A DNA stretch of 64,000 bases. It comes from Lunularia cruciata. Taxonomy: Eukaryota > Streptophyta > Marchantiopsida > Lunulariales > Lunulariaceae. The notes under the pieces are model-generated. The model did not search any database. It saw only the letters and a program-made list of their open reading frames with translations, and was not told the DNA's origin. Below are positions 48,796-58,395 of this stretch, in pieces; position 1 is the first letter of the stretch, and each line of letters opens with the position of its first letter. Made by a program: the position numbers and the translations under genes. The stretch spans positions 50,322,552 through 50,386,551 of the forward strand of contig OX419756.1 of NCBI GenBank assembly GCA_948567375.1. The letters run 5' to 3'.

Positions 48796-49744
48796 TATGC
48801 CTATTGGAGTTGTTTGGTGGGATCAACACTGGACTAGCTGCGGTGTTATAGGCGGGTATACAAGTACAGAGGTACTTGTATGTAGAGAGAGATGAGACTG
48901 CTAGGCGAGTCTCTCTACATCATGTGGCACACTTGGCTTATCGGTATCCAGAGTTATTACCGATGTCAGCAGTTAGAGGTTACCAGAAGGCCCTACCAGG
49001 AGACATTTCCTTACTGGGAGCACATGACCTAAAGAGACATGAGCCTATTCACTTGGTGATTTTTGGATGGCCATGTCAGGGACATACATGTGTTGGTAGA
49101 GGATTGGGTCTTCACGATCCTCGTTCAGGTGTGTTTTGGGAGATGTTACGAATACTACGACATCTCTAGGTTCATCACTCCGTTTCTCCAGCTTACCTTT
49201 TGGAGAACGTTCCTTTGTTGGGTGATTCTCGCACTAGAGTTGTGGCGAGTACACATCAGGTCCATTCTTGGATGGGACCTGTTGTATTGTTAGATGCAGC
49301 TAGAGTGGGATCACATGCTCATCATCTTTGTCTTTGGTAGACAAACCTCTTACCTAGAGAGGTTCTACAGCGCGCTTATGATGGGATTGAACAATTGGAC
49401 CACATTCTTGTTGATGATATCTTGGATGTTGGGCGTCAATCTCAGACAGTGGTAGTGGCTGATAGGTCACCTATGGCAGTGGTGAACCTAGTTGGACAGC
49501 CTAGAGCTACATTTCCCACGCTCATGAGTTTCCCAAGCTCTCATGCTTTTTGAGAGGGAGGACTTGGACTTGTTTAGGACTCACAATTACAGTAGTTGGT
49601 GGAGCCCAACGCTGATAAGAGAGAGCGGGCGATGGGTTTTCGCACCGGTATTATTGCTGTTCTAGTAGTGTCAGAGGCATCCAAGCGTCAGATGTTAGGG
49701 CAGGCTATAGACTTGAACTGTTTGACATGGATTGTGAGCCTTGG
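48795..49744 (+). pseudogene. C5-cytosine DNA methyltransferase domain inside pol
   Basis: In the same frame as protease, about 315 residues contain the ordered C5-MTase motifs. Motif I is LLELFGGINTGLAAVL (48801-48848), the AdoMet site. Motif II is YVERDETARR. Motif IV is IFGWPCQGHT, with the catalytic Cys at 49074. Motif VI is LLENVPLL (Glu-Asn-Val at 49203). A motif VIII-like HAHHLCLW lies near 49315. The C-terminal motifs IX-X (ERAMGF and MLGQAIDLNCLTW) lie at 49620-49730. The GFxxG and LGxA endings resemble DNMT3/DRM more than Dcm. Stops at 48849, 49167, 49338, 49551, 49575 and 49593 make it inactive now; no frameshift is present. It would methylate cytosines, probably in element or target DNA. 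It ends exactly where nested element A begins. Confidence 0.88.
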
Positions 49745-50490
49745 TGTAATACTTCGAGGACAAGAGAAGAGAGAAAACACAGATTGCACACTCAAACAAT
49801 TGATGCCCCAAGGGAGCACCTTCTCTTTATTATATAGACAAAGAGGATCTCCGCCAAGGAAGCTCCACCATAGGATTAGGGACATAGATAGGTGACATGT
49901 CAGCAAGCTCCACCCTTGGATTACCTACTTGGATGGGTGACATGTCTGGTCTAGGTCCTATCTGGTTGGTCAAACAAGCTTTGACCGAAGGGAATCTTTT
50001 AGGGAATCTTCCTGTAGGAATCTCAAAATCACGTGAGTGAGGTACCGTTGGAAAGCTCTCGACGAGACAAAGCAAGGGGGAGGGAAGGCTAGCCTTTCCT
50101 CCATTGGGGGGGGGGGGAGAATCTGCACATTTTCGAGGCCTAATTCATCCATTTAGGCCTCCAAAATTGCCTTCAAAAGATTTCAGGCATATTTTGGTTC
50201 CTACTCTATTAGTAGAAGTCCCCTTTTGGTGATACCTCCTTCTGATCTGTTTAGACCATCATGTGTAACATCCTTCTAGATGTTACCAAACCAATTCTCA
50301 CCTTTAAATCATATGTCTAGCTATTGGTTCTAAGGTTCTCAAGTCTATTTCGATTTCTGCACTATTAGTAGAAGTACTCTTTTGGTGATACTTCTATCTG
50401 ATCTATTTCAACCATCATGTATAACATCATTCTAGATGTTACCAAACCAAATTTCACATCTAGATCATATGGCTAGCTCTTGGTATTACA
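49745..50490 (-). repeat. 3' LTR of element A (complete)
   Basis: 746 bases with matching inverted ends (TGTAATAC...GTATTACA). It includes a run of twelve G at about 50106-50118 and two diverged copies of a phrase with ACTATTAGTAGAAGT and CATCATGT(G/A)TAACATC (near 50200-50290 and 50370-50440). Confidence 0.9.
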
Positions 50491-50505
50491 GACCTCCCTC
50501 CTTTT
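50491..50505 (-). promoter_or_regulatory. Polypurine tract of element A
   Basis: Read on the minus strand as AAAAGGAGGGAGGTC, directly before the 3' LTR start TGTAATACC. It is the primer for plus-strand DNA synthesis. Confidence 0.85.
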
Positions 50506-50725
50506 AAGACGCAACGTCCTCGTTGTGCAATTGTTGCTCAAATGCTTGCACCAACACAGGTGCATGTGCCAAATTGGCAGCGTGCTCCCAGGTGGCTTCA
50601 TAGAGGGGGTAACCTTTCCATTGTACTAGATAGTCCACCCGTGGGTAGCGAGTACCACGCATGCGTTTTTGGAGAATCCGCTCCACTTCATATTCCTCTA
50701 TGCCATCAATGAGTGTTAGACAAGG
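50504..50725 (-). pseudogene. Chromodomain at the integrase C-terminus (element A)
   Basis: In frame with the upstream integrase after one TGA at 50726. It contains YEVERILQKRM and DYLVQWKGYPLYEATWEHAANL, the typical chromodomain aromatic cage and helix. In chromoviruses this domain guides integration to modified histone H3, often in heterochromatin. The single stop could come from CGA by one transition. Confidence 0.9.
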
Positions 50726-52873
50726 TCAAATGTCTGGTGTGGAATGACCTTGGCCTGATCGGGGAGCATATTTGCATAGAAGGGAGACATGGAAGACTGG
50801 ATGGATCTTCATGTGTGGTGGTAGCTCAAGGTGATAGGCCACAGCGCCGATGCGATGAAGAATTGAGAAAGGCCCAATAAAACGAGGTCTGAGCTTACGA
50901 GGTCTAACTAATGTGAGGTTGGTTGTCGATAGCCACACTTGATCCCCAACATTGAACTCCATGTGCTGACGGTGAGCATCAGCATACTGCTTCTGTCGAT
51001 TTTGCGCAATCTGTAATCTGTGCTTGGCGCTCTCCACACCTTGTTGGATTCTAAAAACAAATGTGTTGACTGCATCGACATTGGTAGCCACTCGACGGAT
51101 CTTCATCAAGCTAGAAGGTGTGAAGGGATACTCACCATACATGAGGAAGAACGGAGTGACTTGGGTTGATGCATTCACTGAATTGTTGTAAGCGAATTCC
51201 ACCAATGGGAGTAGGGTGTCCCACCTCTCTTGCTCTTCTAAGGTGAAGCCGCGTAACATGTCTTCAATTATACAATTAGCCCGCTCTGTTTGGCCATCTG
51301 TTTGTGGGTGGTAAGCTGTGGACATTGCCAACTTGGTTTTGAAGAACCCAAAGAGTGTTTGCCAAAACAAGCTGGTGAATTGGGTGCCTCTATCGGTGAT
51401 GAGTACTCTGGACAAGCCATGGTGAGCAAAGACTGCATCTAAGTATAATTGAGCTAGTTGTGGAGCGGTCACCTCCTTGGTGGTGGGGCGTACATGAATC
51501 ATTTTGCTGAGCCGGTCCACAAAGACCACAATGGAGTCAAACCCTGAGGCGGTCTTTGGTAATTCACATACAAGATCCATACTCACTTGTTCCCAACGTT
51601 GGGTAGGAGTGGGGAGAGGTTGAAGGAGCCCTGCAGGAGCTTGATTAGAAGCTTTGTTCTGTTGGCAAAGTAGGCAGCTACGCACATAGTCCATCACGTT
51701 GTTGCCCATCTTGGGCCAATAGTAATGGCGCTTGACTACATCCAAGGTCTTGTCCACTCCGACATGAGCTGCAATGGCCGAATCATGACATTCCGCTAGA
51801 ATGGTGGCGCATAATTCTGGGACATTTGGGATCCATAATCTGCCATCCCGAAAGGTGAGTCCTTGGGTACTGGTGACACCTTTGGATGATTGTGCTTCTA
51901 CAATCTGTGGGTCAGTTTCTATAGCCGCCATAATCTCTTGCCAGAATTCAGGGTTAATCTTAACCTCTGCCACCAAGTTGTTGGCCATTGGCATGCGGGT
52001 GAATGCATCTGCAAGTTGCTTCTTACCTTCCACGTAGGTGATTGTCATGTTGAAGCGTTGTTGCCACTCTGCCCACCAAATTTGGCGAGGAGATAGATCC
52101 TTCTGTGTCTTGAGGTAGACTAGAGGTTTGTGGTCTGTCTCTACTACAAATGCCTTCTCGCCCAAGTAGTGCTTCCAATGCTTGGTTGCTAGAACAATTG
52201 CCATCTCTTCTTGTTCTGTGGTGTGGTAGTTGCGCTCTGCTGGTAACAACTTTCGAGAGAAATATGCAATTGGATGCCATCCGTCATGCCACTCTTGTTG
52301 TAGGATTGCTCCTATTGCTACGCCTGAGGCATCTGTAGCCAACTTGATTGGACGTTTTGGGTCATACCACTTCAAGATTGGTGCATGTAGCAAGGCGGCC
52401 TTCAGTTCTTGAAAGGCCCACTCTTGTGCAGTCCCCCATGTCCACTTCTTCCCCTTGCCAAGTAGTGCCGTTAAAGGTTGTGCAACCTTGGAGAAGTCCT
52501 TGACAAATCTACGATAGAATCCTATCAACCCCAAGAAGCTCTTAAGTTGAGTCTGATCTTCTGGGGCACTCCATTTTTGAATTACCTCTATTTTATCTGT
52601 CAATACTTGAATGCCCTTTGCACTTACTCTATGCCCCAAGTAGTCTACTTTAGACTTGCCAAACTCACACTTTGAGATTTTGGCGTACAACTGATTCTGT
52701 CTTAGAATCTGGAGGACCTCTCGTAGATGTTGTTTGTGTTCTGTCATCGTGCTACTGTATACTAAGATATCATCCAAGAAGATGATAACAGACTTATCCA
52801 AGTATGGACGAAATATGTCATTCATTAGACTCATGAAAGTGGCAGGTGCATTGGTGAGGCCAAAAGGCATCAC
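50726..52873 (-). CDS. RT C-terminus, RNase H and integrase (element A)
   Basis: 715 open codons. The order is: RT palm ([12 protein letters not shown], then FLDDILVYS with the catalytic Asp pair) and the connection ([12 protein letters not shown]). RNase H has [14 protein letters not shown] and the Glu in [10 protein letters not shown]. The integrase zinc-binding part is [19 protein letters not shown] then CLLCQQNK. The integrase core has Asp in SMDLVCELP, Asp in LITDRGTQF and Glu in [15 protein letters not shown]. The C-terminal barrel is [10 protein letters not shown]. All catalytic residues seen are intact. The RT N-terminus is in a different frame at 52897-53562. Confidence 0.95.
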   Translation of the reverse strand: MMPFGLTNAPATFMSLMNDIFRPYLDKSVIIFLDDILVYSSTMTEHKQHLREVLQILRQNQLYAKISKCEFGKSKVDYLGHRVSAKGIQVLTDKIEVIQKWSAPEDQTQLKSFLGLIGFYRRFVKDFSKVAQPLTALLGKGKKWTWGTAQEWAFQELKAALLHAPILKWYDPKRPIKLATDASGVAIGAILQQEWHDGWHPIAYFSRKLLPAERNYHTTEQEEMAIVLATKHWKHYLGEKAFVVETDHKPLVYLKTQKDLSPRQIWWAEWQQRFNMTITYVEGKKQLADAFTRMPMANNLVAEVKINPEFWQEIMAAIETDPQIVEAQSSKGVTSTQGLTFRDGRLWIPNVPELCATILAECHDSAIAAHVGVDKTLDVVKRHYYWPKMGNNVMDYVRSCLLCQQNKASNQAPAGLLQPLPTPTQRWEQVSMDLVCELPKTASGFDSIVVFVDRLSKMIHVRPTTKEVTAPQLAQLYLDAVFAHHGLSRVLITDRGTQFTSLFWQTLFGFFKTKLAMSTAYHPQTDGQTERANCIIEDMLRGFTLEEQERWDTLLPLVEFAYNNSVNASTQVTPFFLMYGEYPFTPSSLMKIRRVATNVDAVNTFVFRIQQGVESAKHRLQIAQNRQKQYADAHRQHMEFNVGDQVWLSTTNLTLVRPRKLRPRFIGPFSILHRIGAVAYHLELPPHMKIHPVFHVSLLCKYAPRSGQGHSTPDI

Positions 52874-52879
52874 TACTCA

Positions 52880-53562
52880 AAGTGGCCATACCTGGTTCAA
52901 AAGGTAGTTTTGTGCACATCCTCCTCTGCAATTCGGATTTGATTGTAACCGCTTTGCAAGTCCAGTTTGGTGAAGTATCTCGCTCCATGGAGTTGATCAA
53001 ACAGGTCATCCATGCGAGGTAAGGGGTATTTATTCTTTACTGTTTGCTGATTGAGACCCCGATAGTCAATGCAAATGCGCATTGTACCATCCTTCTTCTT
53101 CACAAACAAGACAGGGGCTCCATATGGTGATACGCTAGGTTGGATGAACCCTTTCTGCAACATCTCCTTAATTTGAGTTTTACACTCTTCCAACTCATGA
53201 GCTGATAGGCGATATGGGGCATTACAAGGAGGCATCTTCCCTGGAAGTGTCTCAATTTTGTGATCTACTCGCCTTTTTGGTGGTAATCCTAAGGGTAGAT
53301 CATCGGGAAAGACATCTTGAAACTCATCCACCACATCCTTCAATTTCTCAGGAATTTGTCCATCGAGTTGTGCACTCCGGACTTCTCTTATTAGACCCAT
53401 AAAACATCTATCAGTCTTACAGACAGTTACCGTCCCTACAACATATAGAGGCAGTTTCTGCCGGTGTGATTTTTCTTTAACCCCAATGATTGACCATTGG
53501 TGGGTTTTCACTACTTTCTTCCTCCAATCCACCATAGGGTTGTACTGCTCCATCCATGGCAT
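52880..53562 (-). pseudogene. RT N-terminal half (element A), frameshifted
   Basis: Contains [47 protein letters not shown] and [12 protein letters not shown], the fingers and first palm part of gypsy RT with its first catalytic Asp. It stops with TGA just before 52890, and a small deletion then shifts the frame into the 50726-52873 block. The RT is therefore split and inactive. Confidence 0.92.
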
Positions 53563-53599
53563 GCCTAAAATTGCATCCTAACGGGCTAACTGTATCACT

Positions 53600-53930
53600 C
53601 GCCACTCAATTGCTTCTTGATATTCTCCTATAGAGAGAGTTACCCGTATAAGTAATGATTCAATCCTCTCTGTTTGCCCATTTGGTAACTCTACTTCTTC
53701 ACTTCCATCTCTCTCTCTAGATCCATTCCCAATCTTATTGCAACAGAGCAAGACAAGAAATTCTCTGTTGCTCCCGGATCAATTAATACTCTCACTTGAT
53801 TACCTTCTAGGATTCCATTCACGATAATCAATTGTGAGGTTGCCTTTCGGGATTGGTGAGCATTATTCTTCTTCCTTCCCTTGCTTCTTTGCTTCCTTAT
53901 TGAGCCAGTAAGGCCGCGAGGTACATTTAC
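53600..53930 (-). pseudogene. Aspartic protease region (element A), decayed
   Basis: The active-site segment reads VLIDPGATENFLS near 53750-53790: the family pattern Asp-(Ser/Thr)-Gly-Ala, here with Pro at the second position. Stops follow downstream, before the RT block. Confidence 0.7.
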
Positions 53931-55031
53931 TGGCGATCTTCGTTTTCCGAAGTGATTTCCACCTCCTCCTCGCCAATGTGCCTCTCCATGTTGTTCAAAG
54001 ATTGCCTGAATGAAGGCCGAGGGCCTCTACAGAAATGAGTGCGACAGTTGGTAGATATGTGCACAATACGGCCACAATTGTAACAATGGCGTTGTTCTCC
54101 TCTGAGTCCCTTCTCCTCGTGGGACTCCATCTCTTCGTTCTTCTACCCGTCCCCACTCCCCTTGAAGCGGTCGTGCTCCTTGATCCCGGAATTGAAGGTT
54201 GTCCAATTCCATCGGTACTGGTCCACCCATGTGTGGCATTTCTGCCCGATAATGTTGAGGTAGAGCTACTCCTTCACCTCCACCTAATGCTCCTGCAATT
54301 CTTTGCGCACAAGCAATGGCTTCAAATACCGTGCAAGGATTTTGCACCATGACTTCTTGGCAAATCCGCTCTTTCAACCCTCATTTGAAATTTTCGAGAG
54401 CCTCTGCTGGACTCATGTCGGTAATTGCAACTTGTAGATCTAGAAAAGCCTCCACATACTCTTGAACGCTATTCTTCTATCTCAATCCTCGTAGTTGGGT
54501 TTGAGCCATCTGCACAGAATCCACTGATTGGAAATTCTTCAGCAGCCCTTCTTGCATTGCTGTCCATGTGACCTCCCTTCTCTCTGCCAGCATGGATCGT
54601 TCCCAAGCATCATACCATGTGAGGGCTTTATTGGTCAAGTACCCACATGCAAACACACATGCAGCATGCTCTTTGATCTTGGTTGAGAACAATCGGAAAT
54701 ATCGATTCATTCTCGAGATCCAATTCTCCACTACTCCCATCGAACGTTGCCCCTTGTAAGGTTCGATGTTGCAGGTCTTCTTCATCCGGAGTAGCAATGT
54801 GGCTTCATTGTTGATAGGGTTCGTAGGCACGGATGCCTCTCCAAGTACTTCAATCGCAGGTAATGGGTTTTGAGATGGCTCTTCTTGCATGGCTTGATCA
54901 TTCCTGAGGATCTGCACTTGACTTTGTAATGTCTCCATGGTCATCTTAATCTCTCGAAATTCATTCAACATCCCTTGCATTCCTTGCACCAACTCTTGCA
55001 ATTGCGGATCCATGGTTCCTGCAACCCTCAA
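53927..55031 (-). pseudogene. Gag (element A), frameshifted
   Basis: The N-terminal half (54477-55031) opens with a helical start (LQELVQGMQGMLNEF) and capsid sequence (NWISRMNRYFRLF, ALTWYDAWERS). A stop at 54477 and another break near 54378 precede the second part (54027-54377). The zinc knuckle CYNCGRIVHISTNC (CX2CX4HX4C) is at about 54035-54080, in the frame of 53927-54130. Gag forms the particle. Confidence 0.88.
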
Positions 55032-55603
55032 TTGTTAATGTCTACTTCAATACAGAGTCAATATAATCACTCTGGAAGGTGCACAAACTATCGGAACTAC
55101 CATTGGGACCTTAGAAGCTATCACTCGTTGATAATACTCCTCACCAAAATTCCTAACCACAAAATTTCTAAACATCAATTTCGGCCTCACTACATAACGG
55201 ATTTCTACTTGAGTGTTGAAAGGGAGAGGATTTGGGACATTCATGTCCATTTTATCATAATAGAATGTAGATTGTCAAATCCCACTCTCTATCATACATC
55301 ACCACAGGTAGAATCACCGGGTTTGGTGAGTTCATCACTTTGTCCATGAATTCTGCGCCAAAGTGATAAACTAGCGATACCCTCATCTGCTCACACTGGA
55401 TATACATAACCTTGATGTGGAATGGGTTTGAGAATGGAAAGCTAGGTGCGGGAAATTGGCCTCCGGGCGCATCCATCCCATCCGCTCTCTAAAGTCCTTC
55501 CTAAGTCTAGCAACTACTCTATGTTCTCCACCTCAAATTACTCAGTTTCAGTAGTTTGTGCTATTCTAAGAGGGGTGATCCACTCTCTTGGACTAAAACA
55601 CTT

Positions 55604-55615
55604 GCTCTGATACCA
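55604..55615 (-). promoter_or_regulatory. Primer-binding site of element A
   Basis: Exact TGGTATCAGAGC on the minus strand, one base inside the 5' LTR start. It is complementary to the 3' end of plant initiator Met-tRNA. Confidence 0.95.
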
Positions 55616-55616
55616 T

Positions 55617-55936
55617 TGTAATACTCCGAGGACAAGAGAAGAGAGAAAACACAGATTGCACACTCAAACAATCAATGCCCCAAGGGAGCACCTTCTCTTT
55701 ATTATATAGACAAAGAGGATCTCCGCCAAGGAAGCTCCACCATAGGATTAGAGACACATATAGGTGATATGTCAGCAAGCTCCACCCTTGGATTACCTAC
55801 TTGGATGGGTGACATGTCTGGTCTAGGTCCTATCTGGTTGGTCAAACAAGCTTTGACCAGAGGGAATCTTTTAGGGAATCTTCCTGTAGGAATCTCAGAA
55901 TCACGTGAGTGAGGTACCGTTGGAAAGCTCTCGACA
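55617..55936 (-). repeat. 5' LTR of element A, truncated
   Basis: Matches 49745-50064 with about 10 differences in 320. The remaining ~426 bases, which in the minus-strand sense are the beginning of the LTR with U3 and the promoter, are absent, and host RNase H codons follow at once. Confidence 0.9.
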
Positions 55937-56190
55937 TAGTTCATATGAGGAAGAGTGCTTGGCAGTAGTTTGGGCACTAGCACATTTCCAATGTTACCTA
56001 TTTGGTAACCCCTTCACTCTCATCACTGATCATCAACCACTAAAGTGGTTGATGGAGTCCGACAAGCTTTCACGAAAGCTTGCATGATGGGCTCTGATTT
56101 TACAGGAGTATGATTTCACGATTGTTCACAAACCTGGAGTGGTGAACCGTGATGCATATGGGTTGAGTAGAAACCCATGTCCTAGCTAAC
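55937..56190 (+). pseudogene. RNase H C-terminal part (methyltransferase element)
   Basis: Picks up in the host frame after element A: SSYEEECLAVVWALAHFQCYLFG, where the Glu of SSYEEE is the RNase H catalytic Glu, then TDHQPLKWLMESDKLSRKLA and FTIVHKPGVVNRDAYGLSR. Stops at 56085 and 56187. The RT and the first part of RNase H are missing: the methyltransferase ends at 49744 and this resumes at 55937, with no RT in between. Confidence 0.88.
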
Positions 56191-57254
56191 AAGATCAGAC
56201 CAGAGCACGTTGGCATGGTGAGACAGATGAGGAGATGGTGCCAGGTTGGCATGAATTGGCCTTTTTGTGTATATTTGTAGAGGCTTTGGTGGTATCTCTC
56301 TTAGCGCATACAAGAGGAGTTATTGAGGTCACAAATCCAAAGAGTGAAGATATTGGTAAAGTTCAGCAAGACATTCATGATGATATCTTAGTGATGGACT
56401 ATCTTTGCATTGGTGTTGTGGGTGGCACAGTTGGAGCCAAGGAGAGATACAATGTTCTTCAGCAAGCCAGACGGTTCAGATTGGAGGGTAGACACCTTTT
56501 GCGTGTATGGGAGGATGGTAGGGTGCGAGTAGTACCACTTCCATCTCAGAGACCACAGTTGGTCCGTCATGCTCATGAGGAGCTAGGACATTTTAGAGTA
56601 AAACATACATATAGCTTACTCTAGAGTCATTATTGGTGGTGTGGTATGCAGACCAAGGTACAACAGTTTGTTGCCAGATGTGTGGTTTGTGACCAAGTTA
56701 GAGCATCATTCAATGCTCCTACACCACAATTACACCCATTACCTATCATGGGATTGGGTTACCATTGGAGCTTGGACTTTGCCGGACCTTTACCGCTAAC
56801 TGTGAGACATCATCGGTATGTTTTGGTGATGGTGGAGCACTTCTCCAAGTGGATTGAGTTGGTGGCACTTCCTGACAAGTCTAGTGGAGGGACAACTTAC
56901 TTGTTCTTGGATCAAGTTCTTAGTCATTTTGGTGCACCAGCTGAGGTTTTGACTGATCAGGGTACAGAGTTCTTGGGGGAGTTTTAGGTCTTGTGTGACA
57001 AGGCTTTGATTGATCATCGTATTACATCCCGAGATCACCCTAAGGCAGATGACTTAGTAGAGAGAGGGGTTCAGACGGTGAAGAGAGGATTGCAAAAGTA
57101 TAGTTTGCAGAGAAGCCACTTGGGAGATTGGGATCTCCAGTTACCTTGGTTGGCCATGGGCTATCGGTTCAGCCGGCAAGCCTCCTTAACATCCTTCTCT
57201 CCATACTTTCTACTCTATGGACAAGATCCAGATTTACCTGCAGCCATTTGTTGA
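56191..57254 (+). pseudogene. Integrase (methyltransferase element)
   Basis: Same frame as RNase H. The zinc-binding part has RHAHEELGHFRVKHTY and CVVCDQV (56670-56695). The catalytic core has Asp in HWSLDFAGPLP (about 56766), Asp in VLTDQGTEFLGEF (about 56955) and Glu in DLVERGVQTVKRGL (about 57057), the DDE triad. Stops at 56622, 56985 and 57252 break it, but there is no frameshift. It inserts the cDNA. Confidence 0.92.
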
Positions 57255-57812
57255 GATGCTACTGTAGTTTTGGACTTGGATGACCCTAATGTATGGATGA
57301 GCGCATGTTCTCAGCGTGCAGAGATCTTTTGGAGAGTGATGCCGATGGCCTTTGAGAACTTGGTGATTGCTCAACATAGAGATACTTTACGCTATGCTAC
57401 CATTCGAGGAGGAGGTTATAGATCCTCGATCCGTCAATTTCATCCAGGCGACTATGTATATCTACAACAAACAACACGAACAACACTTGATGTTTCTACA
57501 AGCCGCACTATCTTGAGAGTACGCGAGGTTTTGCCATCTGGAGTTCTTGTGTTAGAAGGACGTGATGGTGTTGTTTGGAAGGATCATGTGCGCAATTGTG
57601 CGCCATGCCACCTTCCAAACATTGATGGTACTATGGACCCAAGCTTGGCACTTGTACGTGTAGGCTTGAGGTGTATGTTATGTGGCTCTTCTGGTGGAGC
57701 TGCTACTATGTTAGTGTGTGATAGTTGTTCAAGAGGATGGCATATGGCATGTTTGACTCCTCCCCTCACGGTGGTTCCTCAAGGACAATGGTTATGTCTT
57801 AGATGTACTTGA
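57255..57812 (+). pseudogene. Integrase C-terminus ending in a PHD finger
   Basis: The C-terminal region (LVIAQHRDTLRYATI, then a barrel with FHPGDYVYLQQ and VLEGRDGVVWKDHV) leads to a complete C4HC3 PHD finger at 57672-57809: CMLC, MLVCDSC, GWHMAC, and QGQWLCLRC, then TGA at 57810. In other proteins PHD fingers of this kind read histone H3 tails, often methylated or unmodified Lys4. This suggests targeting of integration to a chromatin state different from that read by the chromodomain of elements A and B. That role is inferred. Confidence 0.9.
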
Positions 57813-58038
57813 CCTATAGCTAGTTCATTCTTTATATGGTATAGATTGCAGACAAGCGACTTACGATGGGGCTCCATAGCACCCGGCCTCCTGATCTTTG
57901 CCCATTAGAGGGTATACCATATACTTAGAGTAGATGGCTTTCTGGAGTTAGAGGGACCTAACCGCCAGCTAGGGGGGCGATTGTGGCACTTTAGAGTCTA
58001 TGTATGACTTATGTGTGAGTTGTGCTTCTATAGTGTAC
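57813..58038 (+). other. 3' untranslated part of the host element
   Basis: No gene. An AGCTAGGGGGGCGAT tract at 57965-57979 looks like a polypurine tract and is followed by TGTGGCACTTTAG. This competes with 63736 as the start of the 3' LTR; see findings. Interrupted by element B at 58039. Confidence 0.5.
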
Positions 58039-58141
58039 TGTAAAAGACCAAAACCAAGGAGAGAAATAGGAGAATGGAAGCTCACATTGGGACACTTGAA
58101 TGAGGGAAAACTCCGAATGCCTAGCATGAGCTTCGGCCTTG

Positions 58142-58151
58142 GTATTTATAG
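58142..58151 (-). promoter_or_regulatory. TATA box of the element B LTR
   Basis: CTATAAATAC on the minus strand. It lies downstream, in the direction of transcription, of the heat-shock-element cluster. The copy that would drive the element is at 63362-63371. Confidence 0.7.
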
Positions 58152-58166
58152 GTAGCATACAAGACC

Positions 58167-58395
58167 CTTGAAGCTTCTCAAGAAGTTTCCTTGAGCCGCT
58201 TTCTTGGAGTGCAAGCCAAGTTAACTAGGAAGCTTCTCAAGAAGCTTCCTTCTAGAAGCCGCCTACTTGGCGTGCAAGCTAAGCTAGTTAGAAGCTTCTA
58301 GAAGCTTCCTTCTAGAAGCTACCTGCTTAGGGCGCAAGTTAACTAGTTGGGAAGCTTCCTAAGAAGCTTCTTAGATGCTTCTAGAATATTCTAGA
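58167..58395. promoter_or_regulatory. Heat-shock-element cluster in the LTR
   Basis: Repeated GAAnnTTC blocks. The best is GAAGCTTCTAGAAGCTTC at 58291-58308: four contiguous inverted GAA units with exact 2-base spacing, followed by TTC and GAA to 58317. A second is TTCTAGAATATTCTAGA at 58379-58395. Two further GAAGCTTC pairs separated by four bases are at about 58170-58190 and 58229-58247, and another at 58351-58370. This is the binding pattern of heat-shock factor. Confidence 0.75.

Larger units (their letters stand above)
49745..55936 (-). mobile_element. Nested gypsy element A (chromodomain type)
   Basis: Minus-strand Ty3/gypsy element. The left (3') LTR is complete at 49745-50490 and bounded by TGTAATAC and GTATTACA. 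The right (5') LTR starts at 55617 but keeps only 320 of about 746 bases, ending at 55936 against host RNase H sequence. The primer site is an exact initiator-Met match, and the polypurine tract is next to the 3' LTR. There is no target-site duplication, as expected if a deletion removed the right LTR end together with the host RT region. The shared 320 LTR bases differ at about 10 positions. Confidence 0.9.

Noticed and set aside
50106-50118. Run of twelve G as a quadruplex or polypurine tract
   Set aside because: It lies inside the LTR, away from the real polypurine tract at 50491-50505. It is a homopolymer run only.
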